64,000 nucleotides of DNA from Macrophomina tecta (lineage: Eukaryota > Ascomycota > Dothideomycetes > Botryosphaeriales > Botryosphaeriaceae). Every line of letters begins with the position of its first letter. Within the stretch, counting starts at the first letter, position 1. Location of the stretch: positions 2,542,001 to 2,606,000 of the forward strand of contig JAKSGN010000006.1 in NCBI GenBank assembly GCA_024180945.1, in the 5' to 3' direction. Below the pieces are notes generated by a model. That model ran no database searches, was not told the origin of the DNA, and saw only the letters and a list, made by a program, of their open reading frames with translations. Shown one piece after another: positions 32,528-43,149 of the stretch. Made by a program: the position numbers and the translations under genes.

Positions 32528-33400
32528 TCAGAACATCCCCTCCTGATAGCTAGCCCGATGAGCTAGCCATCTCTGGCCGCGCGACCTGCCTTCAACCCGC
32601 ATTCCACCTGCCATCGAATTAGGATCCGGTGTTTGCGCCCTTCTTCCACCACTTTCTTCGCGCTCCGGAGGACGGATTCTGTCAAACGCAGCCTGCCATC
32701 GTGGCTGCTCACGCCAGTCCACCTGCAGCCCAGACATGTCCGGCCCTGGCTGAAGCACTGCAGGTGACACCTCGATGATCGGCTCATCTTCATGAGTTCC
32801 TCTCCCCTTGTCTACCCATTCACCGCTCAGCTCCACCCCATCGTCCCGGAAGATGATAGAGTGCCGCTTGCTGTTTAGAAACTGGCTGTCCTCGTACGAC
32901 GGAGGCGGATATTTCGGCGCGGGCTGGGCTTCGTGCCTCATGTACTCTGGGCCTGGTCCGCGGCTGCACAGAACGGTGATAGCTGTGTTGAGTCCTTGAT
33001 ACGCAAGCCGAAGTCGCTCCAGGCTCGCTACGATTTTCGGTGAGTCGCGCACAACGAACCAGCCTCGAGTGGCGAGAGTGACGCTCCCGCTGTTGGTCTG
33101 CATATCGGCGCGAGCTGGCTCGACCAACATGGCGACGTTTCTGACGGCTCTTTCCGCCTGTTCGAGCTCCGCGTCGATGATGCCCTTCTCGATGTTGCTG
33201 AGAAGCTGCCATTTCTGCCGCCGGAGCCTTCGTGTCTGTTGGAGAATTTTCTTTATTCCGTCGCTGACTTCGAGCACATCTTGTGCCTGCCTCTCCACAT
33301 CACGGATCTCAAGGAGCCGTTTGGAAATATTTATGGTGGAGTTGATGAGAAAACCAACTGTTCCAATGGTACTGAAAATTGCCATCGCGTGAGGATCCAT
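32528..33400 (-). CDS. Protein with fungal STAND/NACHT-type N-terminal domain
   Basis: A single-exon ATG-started frame of 290 aa. The first 140 residues resemble the helical N-terminal domain found on fungal STAND/NACHT proteins and free-standing relatives: IFSTIGTVGFLINSTINISK, then ILQQTRRLRRQKWQLLSNIE and a helix LERLRLAYQGLNTAITVL. The C-terminal 130 residues are hydrophilic and Pro/Glu/Arg-rich (APKYPPPSYEDSQFLNSKRH). There is no NACHT or NB-ARC ATPase and no repeat domain. Free-standing N-terminal domains may act as adaptors or as remnants of larger receptors; which applies here is unknown. Convergent with the membrane protein at 31126-32193. Confidence 0.68.
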   Translation of the reverse strand: MDPHAMAIFSTIGTVGFLINSTINISKRLLEIRDVERQAQDVLEVSDGIKKILQQTRRLRRQKWQLLSNIEKGIIDAELEQAERAVRNVAMLVEPARADMQTNSGSVTLATRGWFVVRDSPKIVASLERLRLAYQGLNTAITVLCSRGPGPEYMRHEAQPAPKYPPPSYEDSQFLNSKRHSIIFRDDGVELSGEWVDKGRGTHEDEPIIEVSPAVLQPGPDMSGLQVDWREQPRWQAAFDRIRPPEREESGGRRAQTPDPNSMAGGMRVEGRSRGQRWLAHRASYQEGMF

Positions 33401-33994
33401 CTGGCCGACGGGAATACCTTAACAGCGCAGGAGAAAGAAAAAGGCATTTACGTCCAGGCTGTTCGGCCCATTGCCTAGAACTGACATGGCGCTGATAATA
33501 TGTGCAGTGAATGCTGGCCTATAGATACAGAAGATAGTGATGCAGTCACACTTATTTGGCGAAAGGCGCGGGGAACAGCATGGCCGCCGCAATTAGAAGG
33601 CTTACGTGCTCACCCATCCCACGATTACGACGCTCACGGGCTAAGATATAGCTTATTCGCCAACCAGAATCTAGCAAATCCGATAATCGCGCGCCTCTGC
33701 ACGCGGACTCGAGGTTCTAGCCCCCTAAGGTGTTGGCCTGGTTCGTCCCCCACAAGGCTGTGATTCAACCAGCAGATGCAGCAACAACCCAGCATGGCAA
33801 AAACGTCTGATTTCCATGCAGTCAGCAGCCACTAGGCTACATGTGAGTTTAATGGTGCAAGCGTTCCGCAGAGTGCTGAGGCTGAAAATTGTCAGATACA
33901 GATGATTGTCCTTCATTTTCACCCATGACCCCTTTGGCCGTGGACAAATTCATTCCAAATACTTATACGAATGAGCCTCTTCAATTAGCACGTT
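33401..33994. other. Divergent intergenic region
   Basis: Between divergent genes at 33400 and 33995. Contains GGTTCTAGCCCCC near 33713, which is only weakly tRNA-like. No gene supported. Confidence 0.5.
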
Positions 33995-35144
33995 ATGAAG
34001 CTTTCACTAGTGGCAAAATTCGTCATGCTACCATTTTGTGGTTTGATCTATGCGGTTCTGACCCTTCAGTTGGTTGCTGGCCTCGCTCTTATCTCGCCGA
34101 CTAAACGATCAGATCACCACCTGGTCAATGGATGGACGCCAAAGCCTACCCATGGGCCTCATGTTGAAATACGCGCAGACGGAATAGAGAAACGTCAAGA
34201 TACTGGCGCCGATACGTGTGGCTACTACGTTGCCTCAACTGACCTCTTGTTCGCCTGTCCAACTCGATCACAATGCGCGTATTCTTCAAACTGGATGGGA
34301 TGCTGCCAGTTTTTCACAGCAAGCTCAACATCTTCCTGCTTCCTACACAGTAGCTGCTTTGATTCTACAGCGGCACGCCGATGCACCGGTGACTGCGCAG
34401 ACAGTGCTCTCAACCTCATCTGGTATGGGCACAATCAACCTCTTCCCTGTTAAAGCTAACCCGTCACCACACAGCTCCACTTCCAGTCTCCCATATTGTT
34501 ATACCAACTACGTCTACGGAAGCAATGCCGAGGACACCACAACATACACCTATTTTGATTGCCGCTCCTCCCAAGCCACCTCCATAGTCTATCCGATGGA
34601 CAAGTCCCTTTCTGGCTCTCCGCCCTCCGCCAGCGTAACACCGACCTCTACTGCCACACCACCACCACCATCCACCTCCATTCTCCCGCCGCCTTCGTCG
34701 TCAAGATCCACTTCTCCACCGGCCACACCCCCCACAACCTCCGAGTCTGTCGCTTCTTCCTCCCCTCCGACTCCATCCTCCAGCAGCGTGCCACCTCAAT
34801 TCTCCCAATCCTCGCCCTTGGCCTCCAGCTTCCCACCCAGCACCATTTCAGCCACAGCCACTGGCTCCAAAACAACCGCATCCAGCTTCTCCGCCTCCCC
34901 CGCCGGTAGCAGCAGCAGCAGTAGGAGCAGCAGCAGCAGCAGCAGCAACACCGTCTCATATTCGCCCGAAGACCAGAATGACAGCGGCGGCGGTGGCAGC
35001 CACGCGGACGCGATTGCAGGCGGCGTCGTCGGCGGCGTGGTAGGCGTGGCGCTGATTGCGGGGCTCGTGGTCATGCTCGTGCTCAGGAAGCGTAAGCAGC
35101 GGGAGGAGGCGGAGAAGAATGTGAGGGAGATATCGGCTCAGTGA
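33995..35144 (+). CDS. Cell-surface sensor-like protein: signal peptide, Cys-rich domain, Ser/Thr stalk, one membrane span
   Basis: Exons 33995-34422 and 34475-35144 join in phase 2 across a 52-nt intron (branch gctaac), giving 365 aa. Residues 1-32 include a signal sequence (LPFCGLIYAVLTLQLVAGLA). A Cys-rich region at about 75-175 follows (CGYYVASTDLLFACP, CAYSSNWMGCC, SLPYCYTNYVYGSNAED). Then comes a Ser/Thr/Pro stalk of over 120 residues, including an AGC-repeat-encoded Ser run (about 34911-34950). Near residue 322 a Gly/Val/Ala membrane span begins (AIAGGVVGGVVGVALIAGLV), followed by a short basic tail (LRKRKQREEAEKN). The layout is that of WSC/Mid2-like wall-stress sensors or other fungal surface glycoproteins; the exact Cys domain was not identified. 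O-glycosylation of the stalk is expected from composition. Confidence 0.78.
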
Positions 35145-35554
35145 ATGGGATACTGGTGTCTTGCGGGAGGGGGATATTGGGGCGGTGGGTGTTTTCTTTC
35201 TTTCTTTTCTTTTTTTTTTTTTTTGGAAGGGCGATCCCACTTTCATTCCGGGTAGCCGGTTGGTTTTGAGGAGGTGTTTTGGTTTTCGGAGACGGGCGGC
35301 CGTGAGGTTGCTCGTTTCTATCTCCCTCTCTCCTCTCTAGGGATGCGTTTTGACTTGTCCGTCGGCAGAGATACTGCAGCAGTGCGTTCATTCACATCTG
35401 CCCGGTTCTATGGCAGATTCAAACTTGCTTTGGGATGAGGCGAGTCTCTTCAAGAGGGTTGAATATTGTACGAATGGGTGGGGGAGTACGAAACGCGTAA
35501 TGATAACGAGATCAGCTTGATGACTGCTCAGCTCCGCACTGATAGAAGGGCCTG
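35145..35554. other. Convergent 3' intergenic region
   Basis: T-rich tract near 35196-35224, otherwise nothing seen. Confidence 0.55.
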
Positions 35555-38019
35555 TCAAACGGCATCGCCGCTCCCGTTCACGACGTCCCTTTTGGTGACC
35601 TCCAAGACAGCCTGTATATGTTCCATGGAAAGCGGCACTGCCTCATAGCTCGCGAGCAGCTGTGCAGATTTAACGAGATTCTTAATCTCCCTCCCATTGA
35701 GTTCCAACCTCGCCAGTGCCTCCACCTCCCCCTCCTTCAACCCACTTTCCATCCCGGACAACCCCACCATGCGCCCCCAGATTTCGCGCCGACCCTCCTC
35801 GCGCAGCTCGGGATACTGGATCTTGAGGTGGATGCGCGACTGGAAGGCCGGATCCATGGCGCGCACGCGGTTCGTCGTCATGAAGAGCACGCCGCGGAAG
35901 TACTCCAGCAGGCGCAGGAAGATGGCCACGACGCCGTTGCGGTGCAGATTGTCGGCGCTGCGCTTCTCCAGGAACACGTCGCTCTCGTCCAGGAGCACCA
36001 CCGCGTCCCACCGCACCGCCATTTCCAGGATCATCATCAGGCGCGCTTCGAGGTCGTTGGGCGTGTTGCCCAGCTCGGCGATGGACATGGCGTAGAGGGG
36101 TTTGCGGAGGCGGTCGGCCACTGCGGTGGTGGGTGTGTTAGGGCGAGGGAGTTTGAAGGAAGGAGGGATGGGCTTACGGGCTTCGGCCGTGAGGGTTTTG
36201 CCTACGCCGGGGCTTCCTTCGAGGAGGATGACAATGCCTTGGCCTGTTACATGGAGTAAGTGATAAATCGGCTCCAAGATCATTCGCAGTTTACCTTTGC
36301 CTTCGATGACATCATCAAACAGCCCTTTGTTGCGGATCTGGCTGTCCACGAATGACAGCATAAGCCGCTTGTGGTTACTCGGCAGGACCAAGCTTTCGAA
36401 AGCATCCTCGTTCCAATTGACATCTTCAATCAGGTCAACCCAGAAGGAAGCTAGTCGCACACCATAAGTTCATGAACATCTCAGCGAGGAATCGACGAAT
36501 CTCTTACCCCATTTCTTAGTCTTGAAGGAGTAACCGCGGACCTGAGGGTCGCACAGGTAGAGCAGTCCTTCCGGCGGTTGCACTGATTGCACTGATTTTG
36601 GTGAATTCAAGCTCCACTTGGTGGCTTGCCAAACGTCAGAGAGAAGAAGAACTCACCGCCGATTGGCATTGGCATTGGCATTGGTATTGGTATTTGATTG
36701 AGCATGTATTCCATGTCCGACTCGTCCTATGAAATCTCTGTGTAAGCAAATTTTTACAGAGATTCATACCATTCTATCATGCTCCTGCCGACCTATGGGA
36801 TTTCAAGTCCACTTACCAGCAGATCTGTCGACGGGCGTGGTGTTGAGGGACCCCTATGAATTCCAGTCAGACGCGCTTTGTGCGCGTCGTGAGTGTTGTC
36901 AGAGACATTCCATTTCGCACTGATGGAAGCAAGATTCAAGGGGCTAAGCCAATTTCTCTCGAACGTGTTATATGTCGAATATGAGTCTTCGTCAATAATG
37001 ATACGCCCATCGACCTTTTTTGCTCGACGCATTAGCACAACTAATGGCAAGCATCTCCACGACTATAGCCTTACGTGTACTTTCTGCACGGCCCTTAGCC
37101 TGTTGGTCTGATTTGGATCCATTGGAAGGTCGGCCAGTCCCCGGTAGGATCTGTAAGAGCAGCGATTCATCTGGAGCTCCTCGAACAGTCGTCCTCGCCG
37201 TTGCAAATGATTCCTCACATGGTCGATGCCCGGATAGAGGTCCGCCGGACAGGGACTGAGGCTCGCAACCGCGACGGTGCCCTCAAAGCTCTGGATATCA
37301 AGCTCGGTCTTCTTGTACCCGAACCCTTTGCCGTCGAAATCGACATGGCGGAGGTCGAGACGGTACACTCTCGCACCGCATATGGTCCTATAGGTGGACC
37401 CGGCGAGCCGGTACATGGCGTGGAATCCCTCTTTCGAAGCATAGACGTCAATACCTGGCCTGAAGATCGTCCACAGAGTCTTGAAAGTAATGACTCCATT
37501 CCGAGCGTGGTCCTTGCTGAGCGCGAGCGTGTCATTCAGGTCCGCTTTCAGCGTCGTGCGCAGCAGACGACCGTGTTCTCTGCTGACGGGATCCTCCTCC
37601 TGCATCACCGCCTCTCTGAGCCTGTCCCACTCGTAGAAGAAGGGCCGGAACGGTGCCTTGAAGACTAGCCGCTCGAGGCTCGTTGTGATGCCGTTGTAGC
37701 CCATGAAGACCTTGCCCAGCAGCGCTTTCAGGTACGCGCTTTGGACGACAATTGAGTCCAGGACGAATGGCTCCCCATCGTTGTCGTGGCTGCGCCTCAT
37801 TCGGGTAAGCAGAGCGTGACGCTTGCTTTCCGGCTTGTGCTCGATGGACGGGCCTATGTCCGTTGGTGGCTCTTCGACCCAGTTGATGCAGCAGTCGCAC
37901 TTGCTCGGGCCTTCGTATACGGTCTTGATCGTGGGCTGCTGTCCGGTGATGACTTCAACTGGGCTGCTGTTCGGCGCCGCGTGGTCAACATCCGATTCGT
38001 CGTCGGGGATGGCCCCCAT
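35555..38019 (-). CDS. DUF7025-type AAA ATPase
   Basis: Seven exons join in consistent phases: 38019-37075, 37014-36817, 36726-36657, 36582-36508, 36450-36295, 36243-36178, 36120-35555; about 691 aa. The frame is open 20 codons upstream of this ATG, but only to a TTG. The N-terminal half is the DUF7025 region: KCDCCINWVEEPPTD, then DSIVVQSAYLKALLGKVF, then LWTIFRPGIDVYA, then VDGRIIIDEDSYSTY. A linker follows (QPPEGLLYLCDPQVRGYSFK). The AAA module has Walker A GSPGVGKT (near 490), Walker B VVLLDESDVFLEKR (near 545), sensor LFMTTNRV and the arginine-finger region FQSRIHLKIQYPELR. These proteins are related to the Bcs1/AAA lid group, act as ATP-driven remodelers and are greatly expanded in filamentous fungi; substrates are unknown. 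Exon 3 contains a hexanucleotide repeat coding for Pro-Met/Pro-Ile pairs. Confidence 0.88.
36662..36691. repeat. Coding hexanucleotide repeat (attggc/attggt) x5
   Basis: Five 6-nt units within exon 3 of the AAA ATPase, read on the minus strand as alternating Pro and Met/Ile codons. Unit number changes would alter length without shifting the frame. Confidence 0.85.
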
Positions 38020-40309
38020 AATTGGCTTGTGGAGAAGACCGGAGAAGCTCTTCACCTTCTGCGCGTTTGTAAGAGTCAACGTCGAAAAGACGATGCATAC
38101 TCAGAGATTACTGAATATCAAGATGATCTGGGTTCGAATACACTGACAGGAAAAGTTAAGTTTATATCCATTGGGTTTTCCATGGCGAATCTCGAGATTT
38201 CTTGCTGAGCCCTGTGCTAAGTGCAGTCATACGACGGCTCCAAAGGCTTTTATGCATCTCTCCAGTCTGGGCTGACACCGAACACCACGTCCCGATGTGC
38301 GACCGGTGAAAGCGATCCAGCGAGCAAATTGAAGCATGGCGTGTCCTTTGTGACACCCGCAATGCAGAAGATCATACGCGCACCAGTACAATTGGCTGCA
38401 GCGACCGACCTTGTGATGGGTTTCATAAGCAGCAGTTGCCTGAAGGCCCGGGAGATACCCAAAGAAAATACAGTTGCATCGTACATACGTTCAATTATGT
38501 CATGCAGCACACGCATTCTGCTGACGCTTGCGTCATGTTTTCCTGCATAACGCAGCAGGGGTGTTCATCGCCCGCGGTGTTCCCTTTTTCCAGATTCCGG
38601 ACAAATTCAAGTGATGCCGCTAGGGTGATTAAGGCGCGATGGGGCTCCGAATCTCATGAGCTGCTCAGCCTTCGACGGATACTGGTTTTTGAAGGCCGTA
38701 TGCGCCACATTGAATAGCGTTTACCAGCATGTTATCTCAATCTATCAGCTGACTTTAGGCAACTTGATAACTTTCCCTCCCTTTTGAGCCAACAAAATTC
38801 TCGGACGTTTTGGAAAGCCGGCGGCAGTCCTTCCGGGACCCAGGCAAGGACGTGTTACTTTTATTTATTGAAGAGGAGGAAGAAGATCGATCGTCTTCCC
38901 CAGCCTGTGGGAATGAGGTGATTGTTTGATGTGCTCGAGGCATATGCCTCGATCCTCCAACAATAGTTAATGATTCCAAACTCACCTTCCATTAGCATAT
39001 TGCATAAAGCTAAGACGCGGATGTATAAAATTTATCCGTTGATGACATAATGAGTGGCTCGTAGTTTGACGGCAGTGTTGGCATTCTCACTGCTGCTATT
39101 CATCCCGCTAGATGGCAGACACCTAAACGAGGGTTAATCAGATTCCCTGGGCACTGCCTCGGAATAGAGAGTAAATCGAGTTCTAGAACTCTCAATAATC
39201 ACCTATGGTAAGCCCGGGGCAAAGCGAAAGCGAAAGCAAAGCACCATAGCTTCTCCTCACCACTGCAGCAGGGAGTCGCGACCGAGACGCCATCAGATCG
39301 GGCTTGCGAGCGACAAAATCCTAAATAGAGGACAGCTATGTTCGTGTGGGCGCAGAATGGGCTGATCTGTCGTGCAAGCCAGCTGGGCTATCCTCAATCG
39401 TTCGCCGTTTCCGAATGAAACTGACGGGTCTCCTGTGCAACCAAATAAAACGTGTCTAGCCGCCAGTACGCACTCACACCGAGCGTATTTGAACGCAATT
39501 GGGCAAAAGGTTTGGTGAATTCGACTGCCGTAGGCTCAAAGTGGCCTTGCACGAGCCAAGCTTGGAGATGGGTTTGCCGCGGTGGTCTAGCTTTTCGCTG
39601 TCGCAACAAGTATGGTTTGCCAAACTAGCGCAGTTCCATCTTGAATTTGCCTCACTCTACGAACCGACCAGCGGTTTGATCGGCATGCATCTACAATACT
39701 GTCTACACTGTGGCTATCAGGACCAACGGTTACCGGAATGTGCAAGTGGCACACCATACCCGCGCAAAGTGCTACATTGCGTGCCATGTGCGTGCATATC
39801 GTTACTATCCGTATCCAACGCCACCACCAATGTAGTGATGCCGGCTAGAACTGAACATTGCGTCTGCGGGGCAAGGAGGCCAACTCCAGACGAATAAATG
39901 ATACGCCATCACGCGCGGAACTATAATGCCAAGCAACACAACTAAATGTGCTGGAAACCGGCCAAGGTCAGGGAACCTCACTCTAGAGGCTGAAACGAGC
40001 CCGAATCAGCGACAGCGGTGGTCTGTCATTGTCCTCTATGTTCTCTTCAAGGCTGTGGTCGAATTGACGCCAACGACTTGAACGTTCCAGAAGGAGAGGG
40101 TGAACCGTCCGTCACCTCATTCTCCGATCGACGGCCTTAACAGGTAAGAGGCACCGTGGTCTGGACGCTTAGGGATGGATCACATATAAAGCTGCTTGTA
40201 CAGGTCATTAACGCTGCTCAAAATCATCAACCAGAAAGTCCTCACTTCCAAGCACCCGCTCGCAGACGAACGTCATTCAGAATCTCAACCATCAACGAAC
40301 ACTTCAGAA
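38020..40309. other. Gene-poor intergenic region
   Basis: No supported gene. The ATG-started minus ORF 38250-38516 and the plus ORFs near 38221 and 39499 overlap one another and lack splice context. Short cgaaag-type repeats occur near 39228. Confidence 0.45.
40185..40190 (+). promoter_or_regulatory. TATA box of the knottin-like gene
   Basis: TATAAA within cacatataaagctgc, about 120 bp upstream of the ATG at 40310, with a CT/CA-rich leader between. Confidence 0.5.
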
Positions 40310-40595
40310 ATGGCCAAGTTCACTGCTCTTTTTGCTCTTTTCTTCGCCGCTGCCGCAATGGCCCAAGACAAATGTGTTCATCGCGGACGTACGTTTATTT
40401 AGCAAGTTTCTAAATAGAATTTTTGGCTAACATTACATCAGAGCCTTGCCCCGGAGGCTTGGTGACCTGCTGCCGGCCTGAGTCCTCAATGTGTATCCGT
40501 AAGTTCTCAGCCCCGATATCCGAGCTCTCTAGATCTACTTGCTTACTTTGCTCTTAGAAATCCCCAAAGCAGACGGGCCATGGACTTGCCAATAG
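40310..40595 (+). CDS. Small secreted six-cysteine peptide with knottin-like pattern
   Basis: Three exons (40310-40388, 40442-40498, 40558-40595) join in phase 1 at both junctions, across introns of 53 and 59 nt (donors gtacgt and gtaagt), giving 57 aa. Residues 1-18 are a signal peptide (MAKFTALFALFFAAAAMA). The mature peptide of about 39 residues has six cysteines at 22, 29, 36, 37, 44 and 56: C-x6-C-x6-CC-x6-C-x11-C. The order C...C...CC...C...C is that of inhibitor-cystine-knot (knottin) peptides. Each cysteine loop is covered by one exon or bridges a splice site, so single-frame scanning misses the gene. Fungal peptides of this kind include candidate effectors and enzyme inhibitors; the role here is inference. 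It stands alone in a gene-poor stretch, a common setting for effector-like genes. Confidence 0.75.
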
Positions 40596-40985
40596 TTTCA
40601 GTCTTCGGCTAGATGGGTTGGTGGAATACCGCGGCCGGTTCTAATTACAAATCATTGCAATAATCGGCATTACCTCTCAAACTATATGGCCACTTTAGTG
40701 CTTTGTTCGATCCTTGATAGACGTGTTTGAGTGGCAAGATCGTCCAAACAACGGTACGAGGAAGGAGCTTGAAGTGATTTTCTGTTGAACGCATAGCATG
40801 CCTCTGCATTCATTGAGGGGCATGATATTGCAACCCCGGGTTAAGTACTTGAGACCCTTATATTTGAGACGACAACCCGATGCCACCAAATCCACTATCC
40901 CGTATCATTGCCACCAAGCAATACAATTGGATATCACGAATCTGAAGCGCAGCGAAACGAAAAGAGAGACAGAGAAAGAGAAAGA
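40596..40985. other. Intergenic
   Basis: Downstream of the knottin-like gene; nothing seen apart from a short purine-rich aaagagagacagagaaag run near 40965. Confidence 0.55.
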
Positions 40986-41339
40986 CTAATCATGATCGAA
41001 TTCCAAGGGCATAGTCTCAACCACAACGGTGGTAAACCGATCTGGAGCATGCAGTTGCAAGCACCCTAATGCCTGAGCTTGCCGCCTGGCGGCCGCGCCG
41101 TACGACGTCACGACCAGATATAGCTTCGCTGCCCGTGTAAGGTTGCAGCGCGTCTGCAATAAGTGGAAGGATGGATGGACGATCATCGAGTCTTGGCTCA
41201 TGCGATCAATTGCAGATGCAAGGCTATCAATGAGCTCATGTGCCACCACCATGACCGCGCGGCCCCGCATGAACAGGGTTCCAAAGAATTGGTGATTGAC
41301 AGATTGGGGATTCTGGAAGAAGAGCTTCGCTGACAGATC
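40986..41339 (-). other. Probable coding exon of an unrecognised gene
   Basis: The minus-strand frame from about 41339 to TAG at 40986 is open and strongly protein-like: LFFQNPQSVNHQFFGTLFM, then RAVMVVAHELIDSLASAIDR, then IVHPSFHLLQTRCNLTRAAK, then LYLVVTSYGAAARRQAQAL. An ATG at 41270 gives 94 aa, but the coding look extends 23 codons further up, to an acceptor-like tttgag with an upstream gctgaac. The 5' exon was not identified. No family recognised. Confidence 0.35.
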
Positions 41340-42179
41340 TCAAAGTGTGGTTATTGTTCAGCTTGGTCTAGGCGTGCCCGCATCACTGCTTCTGCAGCAC
41401 TTATATCGTCGCCCGGCTAGCCGTATAGAGGTGTAGGTTTGAGAGCAGCCTGCTGTGTTGAAGCAGCACGCAGATTCATTAAAAAAGATGTGTTGCCACG
41501 CGGCCGAAGTTGGCATTGCCTCGCTGAGGGAAACCCATGCGTATAGCAAGCATCCTGCGGCAATTCAGGCTCGAGGCAAGAAGCAAAGTTCGCAATTTCT
41601 ATCGGCAGCGTGGCTTCAGAGGCGGGGCTGAGGCCAGCCCCTCAGCCGCGGCGGACCAGAGCATGGGCGTGGGAAGTGAACACAGCGACTCCTGCAGGAT
41701 CGAAGGGTGCTGGCTGAATCGTCTGGATCAGATTAACTGGGGCGCGTGCTGATGGTCGTGATGCAACGCGTCCGCGCGATCTTGTAAGGTCCAGGTGTTG
41801 GAGCGTTGCATGGGGGCGAGCGGAAGCGAGCGAGCGAGCTCGGGCGGCGCCGAACCCCTGAACAAACTCCACCGAAGTTAATATATCGCGGACACCCTGA
41901 CCTTATCAACCGGGGAACCTTACGAGCGCTGGTGCAACTCTGTTGGAACGTCATTCGAAGGGGCTCTGCCAAACATTTGCATCTCCTATGCTGCTGCGGC
42001 GTCTAAATTCACTTGTTCGCAAGATTCGACGATTTGTGAATTGGGAGCAAGACGCTCCCAAGACCGCTGTTAGGGTATTTAAAAATTACAAATACAACAC
42101 TCCTAGGCTCTAAAATGTTCATTTACATGGTTATTAGAGCATTAGATATTATCGCTGCACTTCTCGCCTTTCCTACCAA

Positions 42180-42218
<39 letters not shown>

Positions 42219-42412
42219 CCCCTTCTCCTACCACTCTCTTCCTCTCCCACCGACCGTGCTACCACAATTCGCTACACCTGGCACCCATATCAACCCGCTT
42301 CCTCTAAACCAAACTCTCATCCTCACAATCTACCCGCTTTTTCAACACTTCGTCATCACTCCGGAACTATATTCTGCTCGTTGCACAAAAACATCTTCAG
42401 AGGTGAAGACAT
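41340..42412. other. Intergenic with CT microsatellite
   Basis: No supported gene; GC-rich ORFs at 41537-42006 are short and overlapping. The (TC)n tract is at 42183-42216. Confidence 0.5.
42183..42216. repeat. (TC)n microsatellite
   Basis: About 17 TC units followed by a C run and CT-rich sequence. Confidence 0.9.
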
Positions 42413-43149
42413 TTAGAGGGTGAGGCAGCCGCAGTCGCCCTTGAGGACCTCACCGAGGCCGACGAGGATGTCGCCGACGAAGGGAAGGAGGCCAGAGACG
42501 ATGGACCAGACGGTGGCAATGACGTCACCGAGGATGTCCTGGAGGGCGACGAGGAGGGCAGAGATGGCGTTGACGAGGAGGGTGAGGACGGAGCCGAGGA
42601 GGACGGTGATGGCTGGAGGATTGACCGTTAGCAAAACCTGCAAATCTCTATGATCTGGACGGGTGAGAACTTACTGCCACCGAGGATGGCGACGACGTGC
42701 TGGAGGGTGGCGACGATCTCGAAGACGAGCTTGACGACGAGGGAGACAATGGCGGAGACGTCAACGTCGGCGGAGACCTCAATCTTGCCAATCTTGACGG
42801 AGGCGTCGACGATGAGAGAGGCGATCGACTTGATGTCGGCCTTGATCTCGATCAGGGCCTTGTTCTTGTCCTCCTCAGACGGCTGGGCGGGGACGGCCTC
42901 GACGGTCTTGTTGATGGAGCTGGTGTACTGCTGGACGTTGGTGTACAGAGTGCTGACGACGCTGTAGACGGTCTCGTTCTTGGTGATGGTGGTCGTCTTC
43001 TCAGTGGAAGAGTAGGTCTTGGTCAGGCTGCCGGCCTGGGTGAGGCCGGAGACGCCGGAGACACCGCTGAGGACATCGCCGGTGGGGGCGGCGAGGGCGC
43101 CGAGGAAAAGGCTCGAGAGAGCGAAGGCGGAGGCGAACGAGAAGCGCAT
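42413..43149 (-). CDS. Secreted Ala/Val/Ile-rich protein of unknown function
   Basis: Exons 43149-42675 and 42612-42413 join in phase 1 across a 62-nt intron, giving 224 aa. Residues 1-20 are a signal peptide (MRFSFASAFALSSLFLGALA). The mature N-terminal part is Ser/Thr/Gly-rich with two N-glycosylation sequons (KNET, INKT). The rest is a series of amphipathic, aliphatic helices: EIKADIKSIASLIVDASVKI, VSAIVSLVVKLVFEIVATL, VLLGSVLTLLVNAISALLV. The last residues are DCGCLTL, the only cysteines. The pattern of regular Ile/Val/Leu helices in a secreted protein recalls surface-associated hydrophobic fungal proteins, but no family was identified. The codon choice is highly GC3-biased, suggesting strong expression, which is inference. 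Confidence 0.75.

Noticed and set aside
33700..33740. GGTTCTAGCCCCC resembling a tRNA T-arm
   Set aside because: No acceptor stem, D-arm or anticodon arm could be folded around it.
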